A stretch of 64,000 bases of DNA from Aliiroseovarius sp. F47248L (GTDB taxonomy: Bacteria > Pseudomonadota > Alphaproteobacteria > Rhodobacterales > Rhodobacteraceae), in NCBI RefSeq assembly GCF_023016085.1, contig NZ_JALKBF010000001.1:2594501-2658500 (forward strand). The letters are read 5' to 3'. Shown piece after piece: positions 45,573 to 53,432 of the stretch. The notes under the pieces are model-generated. The model saw only the letters and a program-made list of their open reading frames with translations. It did no database searches and had not been told where the DNA came from. Positions within the stretch are counted from its first letter, which is position 1. Every line of letters begins with the position of its first letter. A program made the position numbers and the translations under genes.

Positions 45573-46950
45573 ACCGAACCTGAACACCGAACACCACTCA
45601 CGGCCCCAAAACAAAAGCTACCCCGCCGGAGGCTCCCACCCGCGCGGCAAAACCCGCCGTTCGAATGGGGCAAGCCCCAAGAGGGGGGTGATAGTAGCAC
45701 CCCCCTCTGGAAATACAGAACCCCCAGAAGATTACACCGTGTTGCACCGAGGTTTTGACACGCTGGCGCTATCTATTCAGGCCAATATCGGCCCCAAGCT
45801 GTTTGAGTATCTGGACGCGCAGAAAGCGATTGCCGAGGAAGAACAGCGGGAAACCCTAATCACATATGAAGGTCTGCACTTCCTGCTCAAACCCTATGGC
45901 GGGAAAGGCTATCGGTTCTTGCTGGATGGTGGACGCGATGGCGCAAGCTGGGCGATCAAGAAACCCAATGCGCGGGATAAGTGGGGCATCCGCATCACCT
46001 TCGGGTCATTCTTTCTGGCGACCTATGGGCTGGGCGCGGCCAAGGCGCATTGCGAGCGTGTTCTGGACCGTCTGGGCGTTCGCTTTGGTCCCGATGATGT
46101 GAGCATATCACGGGCAGATTTCTGCGTGGATGTTCTGGCGAACGGCCTGACGCTGAAACCGGACAATCTGGTGATGCACAGTTCCACCGGGCGGCGCGAT
46201 CATGTCGCACAGGATGATATTGCCGTGCATGGCAAATCCGGTTGGGTGTCGTCGGTCACATCGGGCAGCATCGCAAACCGACAGGTCATTATCTATAACA
46301 AACGATCCGAGGTGATTACCCGCAGCAAGACCCATTGGTGGGATATCTGGAACCATACATTACGTAACGGTCTGGGCAACACCAACGCGGCTGTTACCTT
46401 ACATAAGGGACAGCCCACCGGCCCCCTGACCCCAGATGCGGACAAGGCCAAGCACACCCAAGTCTGGCGCGTCGAGTTCCGGGCGGGCAAAGACCTTCTG
46501 AAAGACCGTTGGGGCATTCGCACTTGGGAACAGTTCTTTGACCGCTACGGCGACCTGTGCCGATCTTCGGGCGAGTTGGTCCGATACACCGAGCCAGACC
46601 CCGGCGACACGAACCGGTCACGCTGGCCCAACCATCCGCTTTGGGATGTAGTCTGCGCCGAGATGAATGACGACCTGACCGAGATGCGCAGCGGGGCAGA
46701 CCCCAACCCCATGAAAGAGGTTCACCGCACGGAACACATCGCCAGCTTGCTGAAACAGGTGACTGGAACCTGCATCACCATCGCGGCGCTGGAAGGTTGG
46801 GAGCATGAAGAACTGCCGGTGGCGTTCAACGGGTTTGCGGAGCGGATGACCAAAACCGTGAACGACAATCCCGAACGATCCGCCAAGCAGTTGCAGGATG
46901 CCAAGGACCGCTATGTGTTCATCCGCCAACCCGACGCGCCGCCTACGTAA
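45565..46950 (+). CDS. Replication initiation factor (Rep_trans/RstA-like)
   Basis: A 461-residue protein of the replication initiation factor family used by rolling-circle plasmids and filamentous phages. Marks include WGIRITFGSFFLATYGLGAA, ISRADFCVDVLANGL (acidic metal-binding region) and VWRVEFRAGKDLLKDRWGIR. The first 55 residues are polar and probably flexible. Start at the ATG at 45565 inside the upstream stop. Its presence suggests that the excised circle can replicate. Dyad repeat copy 2 overlaps its stop codon. Confidence 0.82.
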   Translation: MTKPNLNTEHHSRPQNKSYPAGGSHPRGKTRRSNGASPKRGVIVAPPSGNTEPPEDYTVLHRGFDTLALSIQANIGPKLFEYLDAQKAIAEEEQRETLITYEGLHFLLKPYGGKGYRFLLDGGRDGASWAIKKPNARDKWGIRITFGSFFLATYGLGAAKAHCERVLDRLGVRFGPDDVSISRADFCVDVLANGLTLKPDNLVMHSSTGRRDHVAQDDIAVHGKSGWVSSVTSGSIANRQVIIYNKRSEVITRSKTHWWDIWNHTLRNGLGNTNAAVTLHKGQPTGPLTPDADKAKHTQVWRVEFRAGKDLLKDRWGIRTWEQFFDRYGDLCRSSGELVRYTEPDPGDTNRSRWPNHPLWDVVCAEMNDDLTEMRSGADPNPMKEVHRTEHIASLLKQVTGTCITIAALEGWEHEELPVAFNGFAERMTKTVNDNPERSAKQLQDAKDRYVFIRQPDAPPT

Positions 46951-46961
46951 CGTATAAGTAG
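46943..46961. repeat. Dyad repeat, copy 2 (end of replication gene)
   Basis: CTACGTAACGTATAAGTAG; reverse complement of copy 1 with one mismatch. It includes the stop codon of the replication gene. Confidence 0.65.
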
Positions 46962-46970
46962 GGACCGGCC

Positions 46971-47013
46971 AGCCAAGCGCCTACATAACGTTACCTTACA
47001 TAGGAACGGTCAG
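46971..47013. repeat. Dyad repeat, copy 3 (left border unit)
   Basis: Begins AGCCAAGCGCC and ends AACGGTCAG, as does copy 5 at 48216-48269. The centre is CTACATAAC/GTTAC/CTTACATAG. Together these two copies bracket the M48 protease gene. Confidence 0.6.
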
Positions 47014-47021
47014 ACCACGAA

Positions 47022-47053
47022 AAGCGCCTTATGTAATGTTACATAGGGCGCTT
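47022..47053. repeat. Dyad repeat, copy 4, strong hairpin
   Basis: AAGCGCC, T, TATGTAA, TG, TTACATA, G, GGCGCTT: a 15-bp stem with one G-U pair. Strongest hairpin of the set; it may also act as terminator of the replication gene transcript. Confidence 0.7.
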
Positions 47054-47352
47054 ATCTTATGTGAGGGTCAATGGCGGAGGTAAAAACCTACCAACGAGAC
47101 TGTATCAATTCCAATTACTCGGGAGTGCAGCAATACGCTCTAACACCGGAAACGATCATGAACAGTCAAATCGCTAAACCACACCGCTCCCGTTTCCCAT
47201 TTCGTTATCACCTTCGTTTCTGAATACGAAACACAGTGTCAATCCGCCGACACTATACACGCTATCTTAGATGTTATTGAAGAAACACACGTAAAGATCG
47301 GTGTGAGAACTTTAGATTGCACAACCTGACAATCCAACCAAAGGAATACTGA

Positions 47353-48192
47353 ATGCCCCAACGTCGCACGGCTCAATTGATCGCCATTATTGCCACTTCC
47401 GTTGTGCTTATCAGCTGCGGAACTACGTATGAGATGCCAAAGGTCAACGAGACTGTGACAAGCCGGGCGAACAGCCTTTTTGCCCAAGCGAAGTCAGCAC
47501 CGCCCCGCAAGCTGGCTAGCCCGTCCACCGGCACTGCGCGATTTCACCGTGTAGCGCGACGGGTACAGCCCGTCGCACGGAAACTGTGCGAAACGGAACT
47601 GGCGCAAGGCAAAAACATAGATTGCAACGTTCGGATCGAGATTGACACCGAGATGGAGGTGCGGAACGCCTATTTCACTTACTTGGAAAAAAACAATCAA
47701 AAACCTGTCATCCGCTTCTCGGTTCCTATTCTGCGCGATGCTGCAAGCGACGATGAGGTGGCTTTTGTCATGGGTCACGAATACGGACACCTGATCGGTC
47801 AACACATCCAGAAAGGTGAACAGCAGGCAATGGCGGGCGCACTGATTCTTGGGGCCATCGCGGCCTATGGGAATGCGCAGGCGGCATCGGTGGGAGCCTA
47901 TTACGACCCCAACAGCGTGGACAACTCGGTCCGGTTGGGCGCCGCCTTGGGGCAAAGGGCATTTTCGCAGACTTATGAGCTGGAAAGCGACATGATCGGC
48001 ACACGCATTGCGGCAGCTGCGGGCTATGACCCTGTAAAAGGTGCACAGTTCTTTGCACGGGACGAAGCGGCGCGGTCTTCTGCCGGTCAGTTGTCGTTCT
48101 GGGGCACGCATCCGGCAGACGAAAAACGAATGGAAGTCGTGATCGCCACGATGGAACAGATCAAGGCGCAACGCGCCTTGGCCCGCAAATGA
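47353..48192 (+). CDS. M48-family metalloprotease lipoprotein
   Basis: A 279-residue zinc protease. A lipoprotein signal peptide ends in the lipobox VLISC (Cys near residue 22). The zinc motif is His142-Glu143-x-x-His146 in VMGHEYGHLIGQH, with the third ligand glutamate in YELESDMIGTRIA. It resembles the BepA/LoiP-type or YggG-type periplasmic M48 lipoproteins that process outer-membrane proteins. AAGGA lies 7 bases before the ATG. Its presence as cargo between repeats on an island is unusual. Confidence 0.85.
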   Translation: MPQRRTAQLIAIIATSVVLISCGTTYEMPKVNETVTSRANSLFAQAKSAPPRKLASPSTGTARFHRVARRVQPVARKLCETELAQGKNIDCNVRIEIDTEMEVRNAYFTYLEKNNQKPVIRFSVPILRDAASDDEVAFVMGHEYGHLIGQHIQKGEQQAMAGALILGAIAAYGNAQAASVGAYYDPNSVDNSVRLGAALGQRAFSQTYELESDMIGTRIAAAAGYDPVKGAQFFARDEAARSSAGQLSFWGTHPADEKRMEVVIATMEQIKAQRALARK

Positions 48193-48637
48193 TCACGCCT
48201 TGACGGGGCTGATACAGCCAAGCGCCTTATGTTACGTTACATAGGGCGCATATCTTTTGTAACGGTCAGCGCGTAACGCGGTGGGTGCTGTTCAATGCAA
48301 TAAGCTCGCATGGCCCGTTCTCGCTGGGCTCGCGATTTCCGCGAAATCGCCCCGAACACTCCCTTCGTCGACAAGTCCGAACGCACCTACTGAACCGGAA
48401 CCCGGGCTTACTTCGAATGGGATGCAGAAAAGGGAACCAAGCTTACCACCCTCTCCCGCCTTGTGATCATTTGGTCACGCTGCTGGCGGGAGGCAACAAC
48501 ATCACCCTCCGACCCGGCGATTTTCGACGTATCTTCCATTGAAAATTCTTTTACCCTTTCAAAAAAACAAAGAAGAAAATTCAAATCTGTAGATCGGGAA
48601 AAAAGGGGCGGCAGTCAGCGGTCACAACATTTTATGA
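48193..48637. other. Gene-poor region between protease and restriction operon
   Basis: About 445 bases without a gene I can support. It starts with repeat copy 5 and holds a small dyad GCGATTTC/GAAATCGC (48332-48350). Composition changes here from GC-rich to AT-rich near 48540, marking a junction between pieces of different origin. A rightward 93-codon open frame from 48463 runs over the end of the Zn-ribbon gene and is judged spurious. Confidence 0.5.
48216..48269. repeat. Dyad repeat, copy 5 (right border unit)
   Basis: AGCCAAGCGCC ... AACGGTCAG with a central hairpin GCGCC/TATGT/ACATA/GGCGC. Shares its borders with copy 3 and its hairpin with copy 4, 24 bases after the M48 stop. Confidence 0.65.
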
Positions 48638-48943
48638 TCAATCAGATCGAGATTCTGAAAACCAAGACAAAACTTCCTCTTCATTCTGAATGTAATAGTC
48701 TCGAATATGTTGCCATTCTTTATAACTTCCGTCGAAGTGGCTAACCAATTTGACGCGATAGTCTGGTGTTGCATCCAATCCGCCGTACGTCGCAATCCAC
48801 ACACACACCACGCCGATAGCTTCAGCACGGCGCGCTCTACACTCGACGCAAGCAACATAGCTAACAGGAGCCATTCCGCTGGAGTGTGGCTCCACCAGCC
48901 CAGTAACTTGACCGCAAATATCGCAGTGCGCCGCTGCTTCCAT
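48638..48943 (-). CDS. Small zinc-ribbon-like protein, partner of the restriction enzyme
   Basis: A 101-residue protein with Cys7-x2-Cys10 and Cys32-x2-Cys35 (HCDICGQ and ACVECRA), a likely zinc-binding pair. The second half is acidic and aromatic (YKEWQHIRDYYIQNEEEV). The ATG overlaps the restriction gene stop by one base (TAATG), so the two are coupled. It is AT-rich like its neighbours. I do not recognise a family; it could bind nucleic acid or the nuclease. Confidence 0.65.
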   Translation of the reverse strand: MEAAAHCDICGQVTGLVEPHSSGMAPVSYVACVECRARRAEAIGVVCVWIATYGGLDATPDYRVKLVSHFDGSYKEWQHIRDYYIQNEEEVLSWFSESRSD

Positions 48944-49836
48944 TACGAATTTCCGTTAGCTGAAATTGTGTCGACACGGTCTGTTACTCTAGAAAATACT
49001 CTTTTGTATTCATCGCTTAGAGCGGGATCATGTTTGAACTCACCGACAAACCTATACAAAACTGCGCCAAGGTTATCGCTGTAGCGAGCGAACACAATTC
49101 TACTTTTCCATTTTTCATCATAAACAATTTTGGCGTGGCCACCGCTTCCATCTTTTTTGCGCTCAACAATTTGCATCCCATCAGGAGACAATTCGTTGTC
49201 CCAAGTCTCTGTTTCATACAGACGCGGAAACCAAACGCATCGCGAAGGGTCGCTAGCTAATGTCCAAGCGCCACGTTGAAAAACGCCTTTTGTATATCCA
49301 AAACAACGCAACGCATGATGCTGATATCGAAAAACAGGGTTTGTCGAGATCGAGAGAAAGCCTCGCTCTACGTGCTGATTGAGGTCATAACGATCTTCAA
49401 AATCCCAAGGTTCAAACGTATCGTTCGCAAGGGCATCTCGCTTGAGAAGCCGTATCTCGTTTATAAAATCATCCGCTTCTTTTGCCACAGAAGCCAATGA
49501 TTTTTCTGTCACACCATCACTTTCAAGTACAGGAATACGTTTCTCAATCAAATTTGCGGCTACGACAATGTCATCTGTTCTATGTCGATCATTTGCAGTG
49601 TGTTCTTCAGTAGCATGCTGTGGCTCATCTATTTCGAGAAAGACACCAAACTGTGGAAAGTACATGTCTGTGAGCGCACGGCCACCATCTGGACGCCTTA
49701 CAAGTTGCTGGCAGATGAATTCCACGTCTTCATTGTCTAACAGCAGTCCGTGGACAATTCTTGAAATAACGAAAAGCTCCCATTTTTTGTGCTTGATTTT
49801 CGAAAGACTTCTTAAAATAAACTCATCTTTACGCAA
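48943..49836 (-). CDS. Putative modification-dependent restriction endonuclease (PvuRts1I/AbaSI-like)
   Basis: A 297-residue protein. Residues 15-110 look like a Vsr/PD-(D/E)xK nuclease: Asp57 in LTDMYFPQ, then Glu68, Asp70, Glu71 and His74 in FLEIDEPQH. Residues 175-290 (AWTLASDPSRCVWFPRLYE, then IVFARYSDNLGAVLYRFVGE) resemble the SRA-like reader domain of PvuRts1I/AbaSI enzymes, which cut DNA with hydroxymethyl- or glucosyl-cytosine. No methyltransferase is next to it, as expected for a type IV enzyme. I place the start at the TTG ending at 49836, one base after the upstream stop and behind AAGAAGGGG; a TTG 14 codons earlier is possible. Confidence 0.6.
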   Translation of the reverse strand: MRKDEFILRSLSKIKHKKWELFVISRIVHGLLLDNEDVEFICQQLVRRPDGGRALTDMYFPQFGVFLEIDEPQHATEEHTANDRHRTDDIVVAANLIEKRIPVLESDGVTEKSLASVAKEADDFINEIRLLKRDALANDTFEPWDFEDRYDLNQHVERGFLSISTNPVFRYQHHALRCFGYTKGVFQRGAWTLASDPSRCVWFPRLYETETWDNELSPDGMQIVERKKDGSGGHAKIVYDEKWKSRIVFARYSDNLGAVLYRFVGEFKHDPALSDEYKRVFSRVTDRVDTISANGNS

Positions 49837-49837
49837 A

Positions 49838-50158
49838 CTATCGCCCCTTCTTTTGAGCCTGAAATTTATAGTTCTCAATTATCTGCGGAAAGCCTCGCTC
49901 ACGCCAGAACTCGCCGCTGATGTAACCGCTGGACATACCACCATGAGCAAATCGCTCGATAAAAAACTCATCGCAAAATGCAAGGCTTTGCCCTGTTGCG
50001 TCCCAAAAAGCGTTTTCTAACTGAAGATGGATACGTGTCTCGGCTTCAGGCAGACTTACATCTCTAAAAATCTCACGTAGCTCACACCAAAGATAGCGGT
50101 CACCTCTTAGTCCCCAGTGTTCTGGCTCCACGCTGAACAAATCACCAATCGTTCTCAA
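49838..50158 (-). CDS. Small conserved protein, first gene of the restriction operon
   Basis: About 106 residues. Conserved-looking segments are LFSVEPEHWGLRGDRYLW (Trp15-Gly-Leu-Arg-Gly-Asp20) and ERFAHGGMSSGYISGEFW (Gly73-Gly-Met-Ser-Ser-Gly78). I recall small proteins with this W-G-L-R-G-D ... H-G-G-M-S-S-G layout in other bacteria, but know no function. No ATG is available near the start; the best choice is the TTG ending at 50158, with GGGGGAG 6 bases upstream. It ends one base before the nuclease gene, suggesting joint function such as immunity or control. Confidence 0.62.
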   Translation of the reverse strand: MRTIGDLFSVEPEHWGLRGDRYLWCELREIFRDVSLPEAETRIHLQLENAFWDATGQSLAFCDEFFIERFAHGGMSSGYISGEFWRERGFPQIIENYKFQAQKKGR

Positions 50159-50304
50159 ATGTTGCTCCCCCAACAAATTATTTATGCTCTAACATACCAA
50201 TTTTGCAGCTGAAACAAAACAGCGGAACAGTGGGCCACCAGCATAATAGGAATGGATATCTGTGGCTTCTAAACTTCTTCGAGGCAAACGTAGCCTGTGC
50301 AACG

Positions 50305-50589
50305 TCAGTTGATCAGGGTCGCCGTCTTGCCATGCGTGCCTTGCTTGGTTTCAAGGATGAATGATCCGCGCCGGTAAAGGTCGATATATTTCTTTGAGTT
50401 CTCGCCAATGATCGCAGACGCCACAGGCCGTTCCAGCCGGTAGTGGTCGTTTTGGTCGGTGTCCGTAACAGGCAGCGGCTTTTCCAGCCCAAGGGCTTCG
50501 GTCAGATCATTCAGGAACAGGCCGTAATTGGCGCGCTCCGATCCACCAGACTGTTTCCACCGCTCAATAAATTCTGAAATCGTCTGCAT
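50305..50589 (-). pseudogene. Truncated type IIG/MmeI-like restriction-modification protein
   Basis: Ninety-four codons matching the N terminus of large class I methyltransferase/nuclease fusions: ISEFIERWKQSGGSERANYG, then YRLERPVAS and IDLYRRGSFILETKQG. The last of these is the D-x(n)-E-x-K nuclease motif. Intact relatives are roughly ten times longer with a methyltransferase and a target-recognition domain; here the frame ends at 50305 soon after the motif and nothing of the rest is seen. Likely a remnant left by a deletion. Confidence 0.7.
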
Positions 50590-50692
50590 AGGCACCACGT
50601 CAAACCGCTTTCGCTGACGATGCCCGCCAAGGGTGAAAGGTGCAACGTGATTCTAACGCTTGACCGTATCTGGCCTGCCACAGTGCTTACAC

Positions 50693-50712
50693 TGCTTCCG
50701 TATAGCTTCCGG
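50693..50712. repeat. Right copy of 20-bp repeat, probable integrase arm site
   Basis: Identical to 42648-42667, 62 bases inside the right att repeat. See the left copy for the half-site layout. Confidence 0.6.
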
Positions 50713-50774
50713 CAAACAGGCAGACGAAAGTCGCGCACGATGCCGCGGCGCGTAACATCTTGATATTTAATATG

Positions 50775-50823
50775 AAAGTGGTGAGCCGTGAAGGATTCGA
50801 ACCTTCGACCCACTGATTAAAAG
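50775..50823. repeat. Right attachment site within tRNA-Lys
   Basis: Identical over 49 bases to 42469-42517. It covers the tRNA 3' part from the anticodon loop through CCA plus a few bases beyond, so integration keeps the tRNA intact on this side. Confidence 0.92.
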
Positions 50824-50854
50824 TCAGTTGCTCTACCAACTGAGCTAACGGCCC
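50779..50854 (-). tRNA. tRNA-Lys(UUU)
   Basis: A 76-base tRNA read leftwards. The acceptor stem GGGCCGT pairs with ACGGCTC (one G-U), the D arm has AGCTCAGTTGGTAGAGC, the anticodon loop is CTTTTAA with anticodon TTT, the T arm has GGTTCGAATCC, and CCA is encoded. It is the target of the adjacent island. Confidence 0.97.
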
Positions 50855-50964
50855 ACTCTGTGTGCGCGGTGACTATAGCTGCCGGCTTGGCAGGTCAACC
50901 CCAATTTCCGAGGAATCTGTTCGATCTCTGGCAAAAGTTTTCACAAGGGCTTATATCGCGCGAT

Positions 50965-51801
50965 ATGGCATCTGACGACACTATAACTGAAACGCTCGAC
51001 TTCATGAAATGGCATGGAGCTGGCAATGACTTTGTGATCATTGATTCACGGGGACGGGATGCCGTTGTTACCCGTGATCTGGCGGCGAAACTGGGTGATC
51101 GCAATCGCGGTGTAGGATTTGATCAACTGGCCGAGATTAGAAACTCGGACGTGGCCGATATCGACCTTGACTTCTGGAATGCGGACGGCAGCCGAGCGGG
51201 AGCTTGCGGCAATGCAACCCGTTGCGTGGCACACTTTATTCTGGACATGACCAAGCAGTCTGAACTGACCATCCGCACCACACGTGGCGTTTTGAAGGCG
51301 CGCGTCGAAGGCGATCAGGTTTCGGTCAATATGGGCCAGCCACAAACAGCATGGAACGAAGTGCCTTTGTCCAAGAACATCGACACCGCGCATTTGCCGA
51401 TCGAAGGTGACCCGGCAGCGGTTGGCATGGGGAACCCTCACTGTGTGTTCTTCGTGGACAACACAGAAGCCGTCGACGTGGCCGGGATCGGTCCGCGCAT
51501 TGAGCATGACCCGTTGTTTCCTGAAGCCACCAATGTCGAATTCGCCGAAATCCGTGCCCGCGACGAAATCCGCATGCGAGTGTGGGAGCGCGGAACAGGG
51601 ATCACACTGGCCTGCGGTTCGGGTGCGTGTGCGACCGCAGTGGCAGCACATCAACGCGGCCTGACCGACAGTCGTGTTCGGATGGAACTGGATGGTGGCT
51701 GGCTTACGCTGGACTGGCGCGACGACGGCGTTTGGATGACCGGCCCCACGGCGTTTGTATTTAAAGGCCAGCTCACACCTGCTTTCCTGAAGGGGTTGTA
51801 A
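50965..51801 (+). CDS. dapF: Diaminopimelate epimerase
   Basis: A 278-residue enzyme that epimerises LL- to meso-diaminopimelate for lysine and peptidoglycan synthesis. The paired catalytic cysteines are Cys81 in ACGNATRC and Cys217 in [26 protein letters not shown] is the N-terminal signature and GNPHCVFF the central one. The start is uncertain: the ATG at 50965 is taken; one at 51004 would begin right at the signature. Lies beyond the tRNA-Lys gene and is followed two bases later by mtaB. Confidence 0.95.
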   Translation: MASDDTITETLDFMKWHGAGNDFVIIDSRGRDAVVTRDLAAKLGDRNRGVGFDQLAEIRNSDVADIDLDFWNADGSRAGACGNATRCVAHFILDMTKQSELTIRTTRGVLKARVEGDQVSVNMGQPQTAWNEVPLSKNIDTAHLPIEGDPAAVGMGNPHCVFFVDNTEAVDVAGIGPRIEHDPLFPEATNVEFAEIRARDEIRMRVWERGTGITLACGSGACATAVAAHQRGLTDSRVRMELDGGWLTLDWRDDGVWMTGPTAFVFKGQLTPAFLKGL

Positions 51802-51803
51802 GA

Positions 51804-53066
51804 ATGGTCGCGACGCCTCCCGTTTTTGCGACACTGGGCTGTCGACTGAATGCCTACGAGACAGAAGCCATGAAACGTTTGGCCAAGGACGCCGGCGTTG
51901 AGGGGGCGGTCGTGGTCAACACCTGTGCTGTGACAGCTGAAGCCGTGCGCAAGGCGCGCCAGGAAATTCGCAAGCTGCGCCGTGAAAACCCCGATGCTAA
52001 AGTGATTGTCACAGGGTGTGCAGCCCAGACCGAGCCCGAAACCTTCACCGCGATGGAAGAAGTCGATGCGGTAATTGGCAATCACGAAAAAATGTCACCC
52101 GAAACTTGGGCCGGACTTTCCCCCGACCTGATTGGCGACACCGAGCGTGTGCAGGTCAACGACATCATGTCCGTGACCGAAACCGCCAGCCATCTGATCG
52201 ACGGGTTCGGCACCCGCTCCCGTGCCTATGTGCAAGTGCAAAACGGCTGCGACCACCGCTGTACCTTCTGCATCATCCCATATGGCCGGGGAAATTCACG
52301 TAGCGTGCCCGCTGGTGTCGTGGTCGATCAGATCAAACGCCTAGTCGACAGGGGTTTCAACGAGGTCGTTCTGACAGGCGTCGATCTGACAAGCTGGGGG
52401 GCTGACCTACCCGGTGGGCCACGCTTGGGCGATCTGGTCATGCGCATCCTGCGCCTTGTGCCCGACCTGCCGCGCTTGCGCATCAGTTCGATCGACTCGA
52501 TCGAGGCAGATGAGAACCTGATGCTGGCGATCGCGTCCGAGCCGCGCCTGATGCCGCATCTGCACCTCAGCCTTCAGCATGGCGACGATCTGATCCTGAA
52601 GCGGATGAAGCGCCGCCACCTGCGCGATGACACGATTGCATTCTGCGAAGAAGCCCGCCGCCTGCGCCCCGATATCACCTTTGGTGCCGACATTATCGCA
52701 GGGTTCCCGACGGAAACGGACGCGCATTTTGAAAACAGCCTGAAGCTGGTCAAGGAATGCGACCTGACATGGCTGCACGTCTTTCCCTACTCGAAACGCG
52801 AAGGCACGCCTGCGGCGAAGATTCCCACGCAGATCAGCGGGGTCATTATCAAAGAGCGTGCCGCGCGGCTGCGTGCGGCTGGTGACGCCCAAGCCAAACG
52901 GCATCTGACCGCCCAGGTCGGGCAGGAACACAGCATCCTGATGGAAAACCCCACTATGGGCCGGACCGAACAATTCGCCGAGGTGATGTTTCAGACACCA
53001 CAGGTTGAGGGTGCGATCGTCACAGCAAGTCCAACAGGCATCAACGGACAGCAATTGGTGGTCTGA
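51804..53066 (+). CDS. mtaB: tRNA t6A37 methylthiotransferase MtaB
   Basis: A 420-residue radical SAM enzyme that adds a methylthio group to t6A37 in tRNAs decoding ANN codons. The N-terminal MTTase domain has TLGCRLNAYE, NTCAVT and VTGCAAQ cluster cysteines. The radical SAM cluster ligands are Cys149, Cys153 and Cys156 in NGCDHRCTFCIIPYGRG. A TRAM-like tail follows. Located two bases after dapF, so the pair forms an operon. Confidence 0.93.
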   Translation: MVATPPVFATLGCRLNAYETEAMKRLAKDAGVEGAVVVNTCAVTAEAVRKARQEIRKLRRENPDAKVIVTGCAAQTEPETFTAMEEVDAVIGNHEKMSPETWAGLSPDLIGDTERVQVNDIMSVTETASHLIDGFGTRSRAYVQVQNGCDHRCTFCIIPYGRGNSRSVPAGVVVDQIKRLVDRGFNEVVLTGVDLTSWGADLPGGPRLGDLVMRILRLVPDLPRLRISSIDSIEADENLMLAIASEPRLMPHLHLSLQHGDDLILKRMKRRHLRDDTIAFCEEARRLRPDITFGADIIAGFPTETDAHFENSLKLVKECDLTWLHVFPYSKREGTPAAKIPTQISGVIIKERAARLRAAGDAQAKRHLTAQVGQEHSILMENPTMGRTEQFAEVMFQTPQVEGAIVTASPTGINGQQLVV

Positions 53067-53150
53067 TCGACCGGCGATTGGTTGCCGTCCTGCGCAGAAA
53101 AGTGGACATGCGGCCCCCTCGACCCTACATTCTATGTGAAGGAGGATCAC

Positions 53151-53429
53151 ATGCCCTTACCCATCGCCCCGATTGCGGCTTTTGCGATCCGCTATGGTTC
53201 CGTCGCCGTCGCCACATATGCGCTGGCCCGGTCCATCGAACGCGCGCCGCGTGATCAACGTGTGGAAGACACGCTGGACACCGCGCCAGAAGGTCTGTCA
53301 GCCCGTCGCGATGATGAACAGATGAACGCTACCGCCCGTGTGCGTCGTGTGATTCGTCTGGGCACCGACGGCCCGGGGATCGAGATCGACGCGGTCAGCC
53401 TGACCCGCATTCGCTTTCGAAAGGTCTGA
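53151..53429 (+). CDS. Small conserved hypothetical protein
   Basis: A 92-residue protein with one hydrophobic N-terminal segment (PIAAFAIRYGSVAVATYALA) and a charged remainder. GGAGG sits 5 bases before the ATG at 53151. It looks like a short membrane-anchored protein typical of Rhodobacteraceae; function unknown. Three bases separate it from the GST gene. Confidence 0.75.
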   Translation: MPLPIAPIAAFAIRYGSVAVATYALARSIERAPRDQRVEDTLDTAPEGLSARRDDEQMNATARVRRVIRLGTDGPGIEIDAVSLTRIRFRKV

Positions 53430-53432
53430 GCC

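Larger units (their letters stand above)
46951..47352. other. Intergenic region with dyad repeats before the M48 gene
   Basis: About 400 bases. The first 100 carry three dyad repeats with a TAACGTTA-like core (46943-46961, 46981-47003, 47022-47053). The remainder has two short open frames in different frames (47071-47223, and one ending near 47330 without a normal start); neither has a ribosome binding site, and they may be remnants of a lost gene. The promoter for the M48 gene must lie here. Confidence 0.5.
42469..50823. mobile_element. Integrated element in tRNA-Lys(UUU)
   Basis: An element of about 8.4 kb bounded by a 49-bp direct repeat: 42469-42517 and 50775-50823, the latter being the 3' half of an intact tRNA-Lys gene. 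The first gene inside is a tyrosine integrase. The content is an integrase, a hypothetical protein, an HTH protein, a small protein, a replication initiator, an M48 protease, a three-gene restriction-type operon and a decayed type IIG gene. No conjugation or phage structural genes are seen, so it is best described as an integrated replicon or satellite-like island. Its right third is clearly AT-richer than the flanks. Confidence 0.88.

Noticed and set aside
47071-47330. Short open frames before the M48 gene
   Set aside because: They change frame midway, lack a start with a ribosome binding site and show no recognisable motif; at most remnants.
48463-48744. 93-codon rightward open frame
   Set aside because: It runs antisense over the better supported zinc-ribbon gene, has no ribosome binding site, and its residues do not resemble a folded domain.
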